NCBI RefSeq assembly: GCF_000317285.1
Contig: NZ_AJLN01000116.1
Span: 714,384 to 778,383 of the forward strand
Origin: Chlorogloeopsis fritschii PCC 6912
Lineage (GTDB): Bacteria; Cyanobacteriota; Cyanobacteriia; Cyanobacteriales; Nostocaceae
Length of the DNA: 64,000 nt
Reading direction: 5' to 3'
Shown piece by piece: positions 44,361-54,213 of the stretch; the first letter of the stretch is position 1; each line of letters begins with the position of its first letter. The notes below the pieces were generated by a model. The model had not been told where the DNA came from, did not search any database, and saw nothing but the letters and a program-made list of their open reading frames with translations. A program made the translations under genes and the position numbers.

Positions 44361-45641
44361 TTACTCCATCGCCTTTATCAACTTATTAGCTTCTTGCTGT
44401 GATCGCTGCATTGCCTGTTGTAGTGGTTGCTGCCCCAACAAGGCGCTGACAAAATAGTTATCAAAGCTGTTCATAATTGCTGCCGGATATTTACCCGCTT
44501 GCCACGGCATGGCGTAATCAACTCCTGCTAAAAATGGCGATCGCAACGGATCTTTGTCATAGCCTAATTTCTGTGCTACTGATTTGCGTGTGGGCAAAGC
44601 AAAGCCTGTTCCTGTCCACTTTTCCATGCCTTCTTTGCCTGTCAGATAGGAAATTAACTGCCAAGCTTCATTTTTGTGCTGTGATTGTTTGTTCATCACG
44701 TAGGCAACGGTAAAAACCATTGTGCCTTTCTTGTTATTGATAGTTGGTACTTCTGCGGTGGCAAACTCTAACTGGGGAAAAGTTTCTTTAAGGAATGGAA
44801 TAGCCCAGTTACCCTCAATTACCATTGCCACTTTGCCTTGACCGAACATTTCACTACCTGAGTTTGTCCCGACGTCAGATTTTTGGGCAGAGGAACGTTC
44901 TTTTTGATACTGCTCTACAACTAATTGCAATCCTTTTAAGCCAGCTTCAGAGGCAAAGGCAGCATAACCATTTTCATCTACCAGTTGCCCACCAAAAGCT
45001 GTAATTTTGTAAGCTTGACGCGCTAACTCCGGAATTACTCCATAACCGTATTGGTCTATTCTACCGTCTTGATTTTTATCTACTGTCAATTGTTTGGAAT
45101 AGCTACGCAACTCATCCCAAGTGGTGGGAGGATTATTAAAACTAAAACCTGTGGCGGTAAATGCTTTTTTGTTATAAAACAGTGCTAACGTGGAGTAGTC
45201 TTTGGGTAAACCATAAATATGGTTATCATGCTTAAAGCTGTTAATTAAATTTTCTTCAAAGTCAGATAAGTCAAATTCAGGAGTAATATAAACATCTAAT
45301 GCTTCTAGGACATTCTGACTCATGAGGAAAGGAGCCTCAAGAGCATCCAAATAGAAGACATCAGGCGCTGCTTCACCGACTAAGCGCGTTTTAATTACAT
45401 CCATGTATTGGTCGGAGATCACCTCGTACTTTACCTTGATACCTGGATGCTTTCCCTCAAAGTCTTTTAGTACTTGTTTTAATAGTTTTTGTTCTATAGG
45501 ATCTGAACCCCAACCACTCAGTTTGACGGTGACTGGGGCTGATACAGTGGCAGCCTGATGTATTTGTATCTGCTGCCAACCGATCGCCAACAGCGCGATC
45601 GCTACTGCCAGGAGTAAAAAGTTAAACAATTTCCTTTTCAT
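44361..45641 (-). CDS. Extracellular sugar-binding protein (family 1)
   Basis: Periplasmic carbohydrate-binding protein, 426 residues. An N-terminal basic-hydrophobic segment (KRKLFNFLLLAVAIALLAIGW) acts as signal or anchor; no lipobox Cys follows. Family-1 features include LSGWGSDPIEQKLLKQVLKDFEGKHPGIKV, VFYLDALEAPF and GQGKVAMVIEGNWAI. An EF-hand-like loop, DKNQDGRIDQYG, may bind calcium. First gene of a three-gene importer, with 220 bp before the MalF-like gene. ATG at 45641 is chosen because it directly precedes the signal segment. Confidence 0.88.
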   Translation of the reverse strand: MKRKLFNFLLLAVAIALLAIGWQQIQIHQAATVSAPVTVKLSGWGSDPIEQKLLKQVLKDFEGKHPGIKVKYEVISDQYMDVIKTRLVGEAAPDVFYLDALEAPFLMSQNVLEALDVYITPEFDLSDFEENLINSFKHDNHIYGLPKDYSTLALFYNKKAFTATGFSFNNPPTTWDELRSYSKQLTVDKNQDGRIDQYGYGVIPELARQAYKITAFGGQLVDENGYAAFASEAGLKGLQLVVEQYQKERSSAQKSDVGTNSGSEMFGQGKVAMVIEGNWAIPFLKETFPQLEFATAEVPTINNKKGTMVFTVAYVMNKQSQHKNEAWQLISYLTGKEGMEKWTGTGFALPTRKSVAQKLGYDKDPLRSPFLAGVDYAMPWQAGKYPAAIMNSFDNYFVSALLGQQPLQQAMQRSQQEANKLIKAME

Positions 45642-45668
45642 TACCGCAGGATGAAGACTTTTCACCAA

Positions 45669-45989
45669 GTAATGGTTCGTTCTAGCTCTAGAATGATTTT
45701 TACAATAATTAAATTTTTATATAGAAATGCAAGGTAAAATAACGAAAAATTGCAAAATTATTCACATTCATAAGCGGAGAATATGTGTTCAAAAACAACT
45801 TGATAGATGCTAAGTTTTACACCCATAGACCTAGTAAAACTATATAAATAAAAAACTTTTTCAGGCTAGTAGTTCGTATGTGGTAATAGACAGCCTTCTG
45901 GTTCCCTAAAATCAATCACTAATTGCTGTTCTATTTTCTCCACAGGTAATTTTACAAACAATTTTGAATTACGCCCACCTGCTGAGTTC
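45669..45989. other. Divergent intergenic region (ABC importer / MFS)
   Basis: About 320 bp, AT-rich, carrying the two divergent promoters. I saw no operator, repeat or small gene that could be named. Confidence 0.4.
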
Positions 45990-47489
45990 ATGACTTCTGT
46001 TCAAGTTGAAACCGCTTCTCCTCTTGTTCCAGAAATTGCTGCGATCGCTGTTGCTCCAACCACACTTTCTCCTGCTCCCATCGACAAATTCAATCAAAAA
46101 GTTACAAAAAATAGCATTCGCAGTAGCTTGCGAGCTTCAACTGTTGATGGTGTATTTGCAGGCATTTTTACGATCACCACTAGCGGCATTTTACTGAGCA
46201 ATTTTCTAGTCGAGTTGGATGCCAGCCCAATCGCTTTTGGGATGCTTTCTTCCATTCCCATGTTGGTGAATTTAATTCAGCCTTTGGGTGCTTACCTCTC
46301 GGAACGCTCTCAGAGTCGCTGCCGCTATTCTCTCATGATTTACGGCCCCTCGCGGCTATTATGGCTGATTCTGATAGCGGGGATAGCAGCATTCAGTTGG
46401 GGATTGATAACTTCCCACCAGTTAGTAGTATTGACGCTTTTAATCGTCTTATTTAGCCATTTGTGCGGAGGGCTGGGTAGTGCTTCATGGTTAAGTTGGA
46501 TGGCAATGCTAGTTCATCGGCGGTTGCGGGGACGGTATTTTGGTATACGCAACAGTCTTGTTAGCCTCACGAATTTAATTTGCGTACCTTTAGCCGGGGT
46601 GGCAGTCTCAACGTGGCGTGGTGGCACTCTCCAAGGCTATGGAGTGGTGCTATTTATTGGAATATTATCAGGAATTGCCAGTTTGGGATGTCAGTACTTC
46701 AAACTGGATGTAAATCCCCAAGAGCAAAACACTTATGCTACAAAGATTTTTCCTGAAAAAGCAGTTGATTTAGATCCAAATAATTTAGATACCACAGGCG
46801 ATCGCCAACCAACAATTGACAAGCCAGCATCTGAAATTAATCCTTGGAAGAATCTTCTTAAAGACACTAACTTTTTGATATTTCTGCTTTACTTCAGTTT
46901 CTGGATGTTTGCCGTAAACCTCAGTGCCCCTTTCTTTAACCTCTATATGCTCGACACTCTTGATATAGATGTTAGTTGGGTGACACTCTACAGCAGCATT
47001 CAGGCGGGAGCAAATATGCTCATGCTGATTGTGTGGGGCAAGTTAGCAGACAGGATCGGCAACCGTCTCATTCTCTTCTTTGTTGGCATTTTGTTTGCGA
47101 TCGCCCCCTTGTTATGGTTAGGCATTGGTCATAATTCTCTCAGCCTGTGGTTTTGGTTGCCAATGTTACACATTTTCCTGGGCGGAACAGGAGCAGCTAT
47201 TGATTTGTGCGGTAACACCATGCAGTTAGAGGTGGCACCAGTCAAAAATCAATCTATATACTTTGCTACAATTGCCGCCGTTGCCGGTTTTTGTGGCGCT
47301 TTCGGCACAACTCTAGGAGGCTTGATCATCCAAAATGCTTACTTTGGAGGATTAGCAGGTTTATTTGCTCTTTCAACAATGTTCCGAATCATAGCCCTCG
47401 TACCTCTAATGTTTGTGCAAGAAGCACGGCGGCAATCTTTTCTTGAAACCTTTCAAGGATTGTGGCAAGTTCGTAAAAAGTTAGCTTGA
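45990..47489 (+). CDS. Major facilitator superfamily transporter
   Basis: 499-residue membrane transporter with about 12 segments, and a cytoplasmic N-terminal extension of about 50 residues. The loop 2-3 signature region reads GAYLSERSQSRCRYS, and the second-half counterpart is GKLADRIGNRLI. A hydrophilic middle loop (about residues 240-285) separates the halves. It is divergent from the sugar ABC genes. Substrate cannot be predicted. Confidence 0.85.
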   Translation: MTSVQVETASPLVPEIAAIAVAPTTLSPAPIDKFNQKVTKNSIRSSLRASTVDGVFAGIFTITTSGILLSNFLVELDASPIAFGMLSSIPMLVNLIQPLGAYLSERSQSRCRYSLMIYGPSRLLWLILIAGIAAFSWGLITSHQLVVLTLLIVLFSHLCGGLGSASWLSWMAMLVHRRLRGRYFGIRNSLVSLTNLICVPLAGVAVSTWRGGTLQGYGVVLFIGILSGIASLGCQYFKLDVNPQEQNTYATKIFPEKAVDLDPNNLDTTGDRQPTIDKPASEINPWKNLLKDTNFLIFLLYFSFWMFAVNLSAPFFNLYMLDTLDIDVSWVTLYSSIQAGANMLMLIVWGKLADRIGNRLILFFVGILFAIAPLLWLGIGHNSLSLWFWLPMLHIFLGGTGAAIDLCGNTMQLEVAPVKNQSIYFATIAAVAGFCGAFGTTLGGLIIQNAYFGGLAGLFALSTMFRIIALVPLMFVQEARRQSFLETFQGLWQVRKKLA

Positions 47490-47496
47490 AACTGCT

Positions 47497-47598
47497 GGGT
47501 ACTAGGGAACAGGGAACAGGTGACAGGGAACCAAGAACTAGGGATTAGGAGTTAAGAAATCCTAGTACCCAATCCCCGATCCCAGTCCCCAATCCTTC
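47497..47598. repeat. Inverted and short tandem repeats between convergent genes
   Basis: GGGTACTAGG (47497-47506) pairs with CCTAGTACCC (47561-47570), and heptamer-like CAGTCCCCAATCC tracts follow. The stem may terminate one or both convergent genes. Confidence 0.45.
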
Positions 47599-48558
47599 CT
47601 ACTCAGCAGCAGTAGAACTTAAAGACATAGTCTTTTCCCACAAAACCACGTTATGAGTTGTGGTAACTGTCGGAGGCTGGTGCAAGGCTATCAATTGTGC
47701 CAGAGTTTGCTTCAATTCAGTCCGGGGTACAATCTCATCTACAAACCCATGCTGCAGCAAATCCTCAGCAGTTTGGAAATCATCTGGCAATTTTTCTCGT
47801 AGGGTTTGCTCAATTACTCGCCTACCTGCAAAACCAATGGTGGCTTTTGGTTCTGCTAAAATGATATCGCCTAACATTGCAAAACTAGCTGTAACACCAC
47901 CTGTGGTGGGATTTGTCAAAATCGGAATGTACAATAGCCCTGCTTCATGATGGCGTTGTAGAGCTGCGGAGATTTTTGCCATCTGCATCAGCGAGAGCAT
48001 TCCTTCTTGCATCCTGGCTCCACCAGAGGTACAAACTATCACCACAGGATACCGTCGCTGAGTCGCTTGTTCAATCAAGCGGGTGAGCTTTTCTCCCACC
48101 ACGGAACCCATGCTACCACCCATAAATCGGAAGTCCATTACGCCCAGGGCAACAGGTAAGCCATTAATTTCACCCAAACCTGTTTTTACGGCGTCTACTA
48201 AGCCAAGTTTTTCTTGCGTTTCCCGGAGGCGATCGCTATAGGCTTTGCGATCGCGAAATCCCAAAGGATCGGCAGGGCGTAAATGCTCATCCATCGGTCG
48301 CCAGGTACCAGAATCTATAAGCTGGCGGATGCGCTCATCACTATCAACTCGATTATGATGTTCGCATTCTGCACATACCATCAAATTGGTTCTGAGGTCT
48401 TTAGTATAAGTTAAGACACCACATTGAGGACATTTATGCCACAGCCCATCAGCAATTTCACGTTCTTGACGTTCAAGGCTGATAGGGCCAGATTTACGTC
48501 GATTGGCAAACCAATCAAATAAAGACTTTAAACCACGTGTTTCTTCGTTGTTCGCCAT
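47599..48558 (-). CDS. accD: Acetyl-CoA carboxylase carboxyltransferase beta subunit
   Basis: Beta subunit of the carboxyltransferase of acetyl-CoA carboxylase, the first step of fatty-acid synthesis; 319 residues. A four-Cys zinc ribbon (Cys43, 46, 62, 65) precedes the crotonase-type domain with [19 protein letters not shown] and [12 protein letters not shown]. The ATG at 48558 gives the usual MANNEE start; the longer frame begins with TTG. The alpha subunit accA is not in the window. Confidence 0.97.
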   Translation of the reverse strand: MANNEETRGLKSLFDWFANRRKSGPISLERQEREIADGLWHKCPQCGVLTYTKDLRTNLMVCAECEHHNRVDSDERIRQLIDSGTWRPMDEHLRPADPLGFRDRKAYSDRLRETQEKLGLVDAVKTGLGEINGLPVALGVMDFRFMGGSMGSVVGEKLTRLIEQATQRRYPVVIVCTSGGARMQEGMLSLMQMAKISAALQRHHEAGLLYIPILTNPTTGGVTASFAMLGDIILAEPKATIGFAGRRVIEQTLREKLPDDFQTAEDLLQHGFVDEIVPRTELKQTLAQLIALHQPPTVTTTHNVVLWEKTMSLSSTAAE

Positions 48559-48573
48559 TTGTTTTTTATGCAA

Positions 48574-49210
48574 GTGAATAGTATGTCAAACGCAGGTTAA
48601 CGTAATTGGCGGTCAAATTTTTCTTCTAACCGATTCAGACCTTATTTTGCATCTTTGGTTGCCAGCTTAACGAAAATACGTAAACCAATTCAAGCCTGTT
48701 GTTCTGATTCTAGGGAAATTAATAGCAGCAACGCAGTCAACATATCTTTGAAAAGTACTTGCAAAGCTGCTGGCATACCAGCCCCAAAATAGAACTTCAC
48801 CCCCCAATCAATAAATTACTTGTTGGTATGTCATTAGTTGTGCTCGGCAGCTGGTGCCGATTCAGAAGCGATCGCTGCATCAGTTTCACTTGCGAGTATG
48901 CTTTCGTTATTCTAAGAGGGTAATCCAAGTCACAAGATAATGTTAACAGAAGTTTAATGAGATAAGAGGTAATGAAACTTACAGTTGTGAGTTGTTGGTA
49001 AGGGAGAGTGGAAGACGCGGCGACGCGGAGAGCATCAGACGCGGAGAATGGAGGAGTGGAAGAGGGGAAAATTCTCTTTCCCAGGCTGGCAGCCCAAGAA
49101 AGCATTGATTGAGGCTCCGCCTCAATCACAAGGCAGAGCCTGCCAGTTTCCATCACCATGCGGAGCATGGTAATGAGAACCCCGTGTCCTCTTCTCCTAT
49201 CCCCTATTTT
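48574..49210. other. Gene-free, repeat-bearing region upstream of accD
   Basis: About 640 bp. The left part holds the accD promoter region. From about 49076 to 49180 lies a dispersed repeat with CCAGGCTGGCAGCCC, a hairpin GAGGC/GCCTC and CCATGC-GGA-GCATGG. A long minus-strand frame here (48797-49168) is made of this repeat and is not credible. Confidence 0.5.
49076..49180. repeat. Dispersed repeat, copy 1
   Basis: Shares CCAGGCTGGCAGCCCAAGAA and the CAATCA...GCATGGTAATGAGAA segments with an inverted, shorter copy at 52562-52627, about 3.4 kb away. Confidence 0.65.
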
Positions 49211-50104
49211 TCAAATCCCATGAAAAAATAGTTGCAGATAAGTAGACAAAATTGCCTCGCCACTAAACACAATAATCAACGCTCCTAAAGCAAGGAAAGG
49301 GCCGAAAGGCATCTTTTGTCCCCATTTTTGAGGCAGTGTTGGGCGAGTTTTTTGCTTGGTAATGTGCGACGACTGGCCAGAGATTGAAGCATGAGCACCA
49401 TACCGCGATAAAAGAATTGCCCCGCCACCCACCAATGCTCCCAAAAAACAAGCCACAAAAGCAGCTAGGAGCAAATGCTTCCAACCTAACCATGCTCCCA
49501 TCATTGCTGCTAATTTTGCGTCGCCTCCACCCATTGCTGTTTTACCAAAAACAACAGAACCAACGGTGGCGATCGCATTAAACAGCCATAACCCCAGCAC
49601 GGCTCCTGATATTGCTGTCATTGAGTGATTTGCCCATCCCACCCAGCCTTTTTCTGACAGAAAACCAACCATCATTTGAAATACTATCCCCAGTACTAAC
49701 CCTGACTGAGTCAGTGGGTTGGGTAAAGTCATGGTATCTAAATCAATCAGCGACAAGGTGAGTAACCAGCTACAAAAAACCCAATAGCCAAGTGTCAAGG
49801 GTGATACATGAAAGTTCCAAAAAATTAGCAAAAATAAAAATCCCGTTACCGCTTCTACCACTGGGTAACGGAGAGAAATTTTACTTTGACAATAGCGACA
49901 GCGCCCCTTTAACCACAACCAGCCCAAAACTGGTACATTGTCGTAAGCTTGGAGTTGATTTAGGCAATGCGGACAGCGAGAAGGAGGAAACAGAATCGAC
50001 AACCCAGCAGGCAGCCGATAAACAACAACATTGATAAAGCTGCCAATAGACGCACCTAAGGCGAACACGATCACATTCGCCAATGTGACTATCAAGAGAT
50101 CCAT
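49211..50104 (-). CDS. pilD: Prepilin peptidase / N-methyltransferase
   Basis: Type IV prepilin peptidase (A24), 297 residues, with about eight membrane segments. The cytoplasmic zinc loop has two CxxC pairs (CPHC, CRYC), and the N terminus shows GSFINVVVYRLP. The catalytic aspartates are in LIDLDTMTLPN and MGGGDAKL. It cleaves and methylates prepilins and pseudopilins for pili and natural transformation. No pilin genes are adjacent. It is of full length and looks functional. Confidence 0.95.
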   Translation of the reverse strand: MDLLIVTLANVIVFALGASIGSFINVVVYRLPAGLSILFPPSRCPHCLNQLQAYDNVPVLGWLWLKGRCRYCQSKISLRYPVVEAVTGFLFLLIFWNFHVSPLTLGYWVFCSWLLTLSLIDLDTMTLPNPLTQSGLVLGIVFQMMVGFLSEKGWVGWANHSMTAISGAVLGLWLFNAIATVGSVVFGKTAMGGGDAKLAAMMGAWLGWKHLLLAAFVACFLGALVGGGAILLSRYGAHASISGQSSHITKQKTRPTLPQKWGQKMPFGPFLALGALIIVFSGEAILSTYLQLFFHGI

Positions 50105-50193
50105 ATACTGTCTTTGGTCATTTGTCCTTGGTCATTTATACTTGCTCATTTGTCGTTTGTACAAACCAATGACTAATGACAATTGACGATTTA

Positions 50194-50454
50194 TTAATAC
50201 ATATACGATTCAATTTGACTCAAAGGCACGAAACATTCTTCAGGCAAAAGGACAGGTTGATTCGTAAAAATCACCTTACCTCGGTGATTAACGCGATTAA
50301 TTGCTACACCAGATGGTTGCCCAACTACTTCGGGATGTACTTCACAGTAGGTGTAGTAAATTTGTCCAGCAGAGCGGATCAAGGCAGGGTCGATCAGCGG
50401 TGACTGGTGCTTTGGGCTGGTAAAGTTTGCTTGTGGTTGTTTTACAGCGTACAC
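50194..50454 (-). CDS. Small uncharacterised protein upstream of pilD
   Basis: 86-residue protein with a protein-like composition (SPLIDPALIRSAGQIYYTYCEVHPEVVG, then INRVNHRGKVIFTN). No signal peptide or membrane segment. Not recognised. It lies between leuB and pilD on the same strand. The competing plus-strand frame has poorer composition. Confidence 0.55.
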   Translation of the reverse strand: MYAVKQPQANFTSPKHQSPLIDPALIRSAGQIYYTYCEVHPEVVGQPSGVAINRVNHRGKVIFTNQPVLLPEECFVPLSQIESYMY

Positions 50455-50544
50455 TGATTACTGGATGGCTTGCTAAGTTTTGTTTTTAGTTTATACGAAA
50501 CTTTCAATATGTAGTTGCCAATTTTGCCATTAACATTAAGAAAA

Positions 50545-51630
50545 TTATTGTTCAAGCATTTGAATCAATGCTTTACCCATAGCTTGGCAACCTAAAAGCT
50601 TCATTCCAGGAGATATAATATCCCCGGTACGAACACCGCTTTCTAGAACTTGTAAAACTCCTTGTTCAATAAAATCTGCTGCTGCTGGTTGGTTTAAACT
50701 GTAGCGCAGCATCATCGCTGCACTCAAAACTTGTGCGAGAGGATTAGCTTTATCTTGTCCTGCAATATCGGGGGCAGAACCGTGAACAGGTTCAAAGACT
50801 CCCGCCCCAGATGCACCTAAACTAGCAGAAGGTAACATTCCAATACTACCAGTGAGCATGGCAGCAGCATCTGAAAGTATATCGCCAAACAGGTTACCCG
50901 TAACGATGGTATCAAACTGTTTGGGAGCGCGTAACAGTTGCATGGCGGCATTATCTACATACATATGAGTGAGTTCCACATCTGGATATTCTGCCGCTAA
51001 TTTCGTGATGCGATCGCGCCACAACTGCGAAACTTCTAGAACATTGGCTTTATCCACCGAACAGAGTTTTCCTCGACGTTTGCGCGCTGTTTCAAATGCC
51101 ACCTTGCCAATGCGATCAATTTCAGATTCGGTGTAAGCCATTGTATTTACACCTCGTTTCTCACCAGTTTCTGTTTCAAAAATCCCTTTCGGTTTACCAA
51201 AGTAAATTCCACCTGTGAGTTCGCGTACCACCATAATATCGACGCCTTCCACAACTTCTGGTTTTAAACTAGAGGCATCAATTAACTGGGGTAAGATTTT
51301 CGCAGGACGCAAATTGGCAAATAGCCCCAAACCCGCACGCAATCCGAGCAAGCCTGCTTCTGGACGTAAATGAGATGGTAAAGTATCCCACTTATAACCA
51401 CCGATCGCCGCCAGTAATACAGCATCACTATTGCGACAAGTATCTAAAGTAGCAGCTGGCAGAGGTTCGCCTGTCGCGTCAATTGCCGCACCACCGATTA
51501 ATGCTTCTTGGAATTCAAAGTCAATATCAAATTTCTTCCCTACAACCTTTAGCACATCTACCGACACAGCGATAATTTCAGGGCCAATGCCATCGCCAGG
51601 AAGTAGGGTAATGCGGTATTGCTGTGCCAT
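50545..51630 (-). CDS. leuB: 3-isopropylmalate dehydrogenase
   Basis: NAD-dependent oxidative decarboxylase of leucine synthesis, 361 residues. Recognisable are [11 protein letters not shown] at the N terminus, [39 protein letters not shown] and [12 protein letters not shown], which together hold the Mg-, substrate- and NAD-binding residues. Full length. Other leu genes are not nearby, as is common in cyanobacteria. Confidence 0.97.
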   Translation of the reverse strand: MAQQYRITLLPGDGIGPEIIAVSVDVLKVVGKKFDIDFEFQEALIGGAAIDATGEPLPAATLDTCRNSDAVLLAAIGGYKWDTLPSHLRPEAGLLGLRAGLGLFANLRPAKILPQLIDASSLKPEVVEGVDIMVVRELTGGIYFGKPKGIFETETGEKRGVNTMAYTESEIDRIGKVAFETARKRRGKLCSVDKANVLEVSQLWRDRITKLAAEYPDVELTHMYVDNAAMQLLRAPKQFDTIVTGNLFGDILSDAAAMLTGSIGMLPSASLGASGAGVFEPVHGSAPDIAGQDKANPLAQVLSAAMMLRYSLNQPAAADFIEQGVLQVLESGVRTGDIISPGMKLLGCQAMGKALIQMLEQ

Positions 51631-51749
51631 AGTTTCGTTTTGACTGGATAAGTATTTAATCGTGCAAAAATTCTCGCAGATTAAATATCATATCGAGCAA
51701 TTGCACCAATGGAGCTTTTAATTTATCTTTCCAGTCACACAAACACTGC

Positions 51750-51986
51750 TCAGACTGCAACAGCTTGTGATTCTAACGCACAAACTTGTGCATCGCGACG
51801 AGAAACGATCCGCAACTCATGAGGATAACGCGGGCGCGGATCGTCTACTAGCCAGATTGGAGGCACCATCATAGCTTCATAGTAATCAATCCGATGTAAA
51901 ACTCCTGGTTTGTCTTTGAGTTCTACCATCGTCCCCGGTGGATACTCAAACATTTCATTCCAATCGATTCCTGACTCGGTGTTCAT
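51750..51986 (-). CDS. Small conserved-looking cyanobacterial protein
   Basis: 78-residue protein (MNTESGIDWNEMFEYPPG...). It is Pro-rich with a compact beta pattern (VELKDKPGVLHRIDYYEAMMVPPIWLVDD), recalling small SH3-like domains. No known function. The ATG at 51986 is chosen over an upstream TTG. The next minus-strand frame, about 120 bp upstream, is similar in size and also Pro/Trp-rich; the two may be an operon. Confidence 0.6.
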   Translation of the reverse strand: MNTESGIDWNEMFEYPPGTMVELKDKPGVLHRIDYYEAMMVPPIWLVDDPRPRYPHELRIVSRRDAQVCALESQAVAV

Positions 51987-52103
51987 CGCACTCAACTATT
52001 CCAAATACCTGAAAACTCTTTTCTTCCGATTCAACCTAAGGATGGCTTGCGATCGCGCTCTTTTGCGCCCTTGGAGCATCGCATTAACAACCCATGCCCT
52101 CAA

Positions 52104-52352
52104 TCAACAATAGAACTGGCTTCTGTTGAGAACAACTTCACCATGATCCGGAACCCAGGCAACCCAAGTGTCTGGAGACTCCTGACAGAGCAACTTGGCT
52201 TCGTCAAAACCGTATTCACTGGGAGGCTGGAGCAACTTAACCCAAGTATCGCGGTTGTAAGTGATGTGGCAAACCGGATTCCAACCGGAAGCGATCGCTC
52301 CCTCTAGCACGGGTGTTGGTGAATAAGCTGAATAGGTTGTTGGAAGGGGCAT
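52104..52352 (-). CDS. Small uncharacterised protein
   Basis: 82-residue protein starting MPLPTTYSAYSPTPVLEG and containing GWNPVCHITYNRDTWVKLL and DTWVAWVPDHGEVVLNRSQF. Trp-rich with a mixed alpha/beta pattern. Not recognised. The start at 52352 is preferred to the longer frame with a basic leader. Upstream neighbour of another small protein gene. Confidence 0.55.
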   Translation of the reverse strand: MPLPTTYSAYSPTPVLEGAIASGWNPVCHITYNRDTWVKLLQPPSEYGFDEAKLLCQESPDTWVAWVPDHGEVVLNRSQFYC

Positions 52353-52382
52353 ACTCGTTCTCCGTCTCAAATCCATTAACAC

Positions 52383-52793
52383 TGGTGACCAAACCAGTTA
52401 GAAGTAAATAAAATAATTTCTGTATTCATTTTTACAAAAATGCAGCATAATCGCTCAATTATGCCGAATAAATTAACAAATCCTGACATAACTGAAAAAC
52501 TGGATTTGCACATCAGGGTCGAAACAAGTGGTCGTGCAAAATAAAAGGGAACTCTGAACAGGAAATTTCTCATTACCATGCAGAGCCTCAATCAACGTTT
52601 TCTTGGGCTGCCAGCCTGGGAAAGAGAAAAGACAGGGGACAGGAAAACAATGTGTGTAATTAATTCTGTCTGAGTACTTATCAGGAAAAAGGCGTGAAAA
52701 GCAATAAATTAGTACTTTTTCCCCACTCGAAAGGCAACTTGTTTATCAAGTTCAAGTCACACAAATGCACTCAAAAGTATTTTGAAATTTTAA
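52383..52793. other. Gene-free region left of tRNA-Ala
   Basis: About 410 bp. It holds the inverted repeat copy at 52562-52627 and otherwise AT-rich sequence; no gene or clear regulatory site was recognised. Confidence 0.5.
52562..52627. repeat. Dispersed repeat, copy 2 (inverted)
   Basis: Inverted, shorter copy of the repeat at 49076-49180: TTTCTCATTACCATGC at the left and TTCTTGGGCTGCCAGCCTGG at the right. Confidence 0.65.
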
Positions 52794-52866
52794 TGGAGCT
52801 AAGCGGATTCGAACCGCTGGCCTCTGCAATGCCATTGCAGCGCTCTACCAACTGAGCTATAACCCC
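52794..52866 (-). tRNA. tRNA-Ala (anticodon GGC)
   Basis: 73-nt cloverleaf on the minus strand. The acceptor stem GGGGTTA pairs with TAGCTCC and contains the G3-U70 pair that identifies alanine tRNA. The D-arm AGCTCAGTTGGTAGAGC, the anticodon stem CTGCA/TGCAG with loop ATGGCAT (anticodon GGC) and the T-arm with GGTTCGAATCC are all present. CCA is not encoded. Confidence 0.97.
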
Positions 52867-52990
52867 GCACAGTGCGTTATCGATAATAACTTAATCTATA
52901 GCTATTTGTCAATGTGCTTTGCTGAGAGAATTTATAAACAAAAGTTAAGAAATTAATAGCCAATTTCTATATTATTAGAAACCTACTTTG

Positions 52991-53182
52991 TTAAGAAACT
53001 TTCAGCAAATAGCTCATACAATGGCCCATCAAAAAGTAAACTACCATCATGGCAGCAGCAGCCGTTGCCACCAATAAACCTGCCAACATTAAAGAAAATT
53101 CCTTATTTTCGTAGGCTTTTTCCATTAGATGTAGCGACCAAGCCACTAGCGCTACATCAAAAACTAAAATAGGAATCAACAT
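52991..53182 (-). CDS. Small two-helix membrane protein
   Basis: 63-residue protein with two hydrophobic segments, residues 1-20 (MLIPILVFDVALVAWSLHLM) and about 30-57 (LMLAGLLVATAAAAMMVVYF), separated by a short charged loop YENKEF. Probably an inner- or thylakoid-membrane protein. Not recognised. It lies between hisF and tRNA-Ala. Confidence 0.55.
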   Translation of the reverse strand: MLIPILVFDVALVAWSLHLMEKAYENKEFSLMLAGLLVATAAAAMMVVYFLMGHCMSYLLKVS

Positions 53183-53281
53183 ATTTCTTAATATTTTTTA
53201 ATGCTTCTTAGCCAATATTAACACCGTTTTCGAGAACTGTGTTGAGTACTAGCAGTGTGCTCTAGTCAAAGATTGGCATTC

Positions 53282-54055
53282 TCAAGAGGGCATTCTGACA
53301 GGCACTTGGCGATCGCGCAAATAATTCTTGATTTCCTCCACAGTTAATTGTCCATAATGTAAAAGTGAGGCTAGTAAAGCGGCTTCTGCTTTACCTTCTG
53401 TCAGTGCTGCATGGATATGTTGGCAATTACCAGCACCACCAGAGGCAATGACAGGAATTTGTACAACTTCAGCGATGGTTTTTGTTAACTTGAGGTCATA
53501 ACCGACTTGAGTGCCATCAGCATCCATACTAGTCACAAGCAATTCTCCTGCGCCTCGTTTTTCAACTTCTTGCGCCCACTTGATTGCGTCTATGCCTGTG
53601 TTTTCTCGTCCACCCCGCACATACACATCCCAACCAGGATTGTTAGGATCTTTTCTGGATCTAGCATCAATGGCAACAACTATGCATTGATTGCCAAAGC
53701 GATCGCTCGCCCGATTAATGAAATCTGGGTCACGTACCGCTGCCGAATTAATACTAACCTTGTCTGCTCCAGCTCGTAACAGATTTTTAACATTTTCTAA
53801 GGATTGGATGCCACCACCCACAGTTAATGGAATAAAGACCTGTTCGGCAGTCCGGTAAACCACATCGACAATAGTATCTCGGTCTTCATGAGTTGCCGTA
53901 ATATCCAGAAATACTAACTCATCTGCTCCTGCTTCGTTGTAAACCTTTGCCAATTCAACTGGATCGCCCGCGTCCTTGAGATTAACAAAGTTAACTCCTT
54001 TTACAACTCGTCCCGCGTTCACATCTAGACACGGTAAGATTCTTTTAGCCAGCAT
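53282..54055 (-). CDS. hisF: Imidazole glycerol phosphate synthase cyclase subunit
   Basis: HisF, 257 residues, (beta-alpha)8 barrel that cyclises PRFAR with ammonia from HisH in histidine synthesis. The N-terminal [19 protein letters not shown] holds the catalytic Asp11, and VVAIDAR holds the second catalytic Asp near residue 130. The phosphate-binding loops TVGGGI and ASGGAGN are present. Full length. Divergent from ruvB. Confidence 0.97.
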   Translation of the reverse strand: MLAKRILPCLDVNAGRVVKGVNFVNLKDAGDPVELAKVYNEAGADELVFLDITATHEDRDTIVDVVYRTAEQVFIPLTVGGGIQSLENVKNLLRAGADKVSINSAAVRDPDFINRASDRFGNQCIVVAIDARSRKDPNNPGWDVYVRGGRENTGIDAIKWAQEVEKRGAGELLVTSMDADGTQVGYDLKLTKTIAEVVQIPVIASGGAGNCQHIHAALTEGKAEAALLASLLHYGQLTVEEIKNYLRDRQVPVRMPS

Positions 54056-54213
54056 GACAAATTTTGTACTCCTAAGTAGTTCCCCGGAATTTAAATTTTA
54101 GATTGGCAAGCGCACTTTAGAAACAAAATTAACGCGTCCGTATTTATACGTGTTGGTGCTACCACCAGTTACCGTTAACAAGTGTAAATGTAACAGTTAA
54201 TAAATTTAAGACT

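Noticed and set aside
48797..49168. 123-residue minus-strand frame upstream of pilD
   Set aside because: Half of it is the dispersed repeat at 49076-49180; no ribosome site or domain.
50176..50403. 75-residue plus-strand frame
   Set aside because: Lies opposite the more plausible 86-residue minus-strand protein.
52376..52591. 71-residue minus-strand frame
   Set aside because: It covers the second copy of a dispersed repeat and has no protein-like features.
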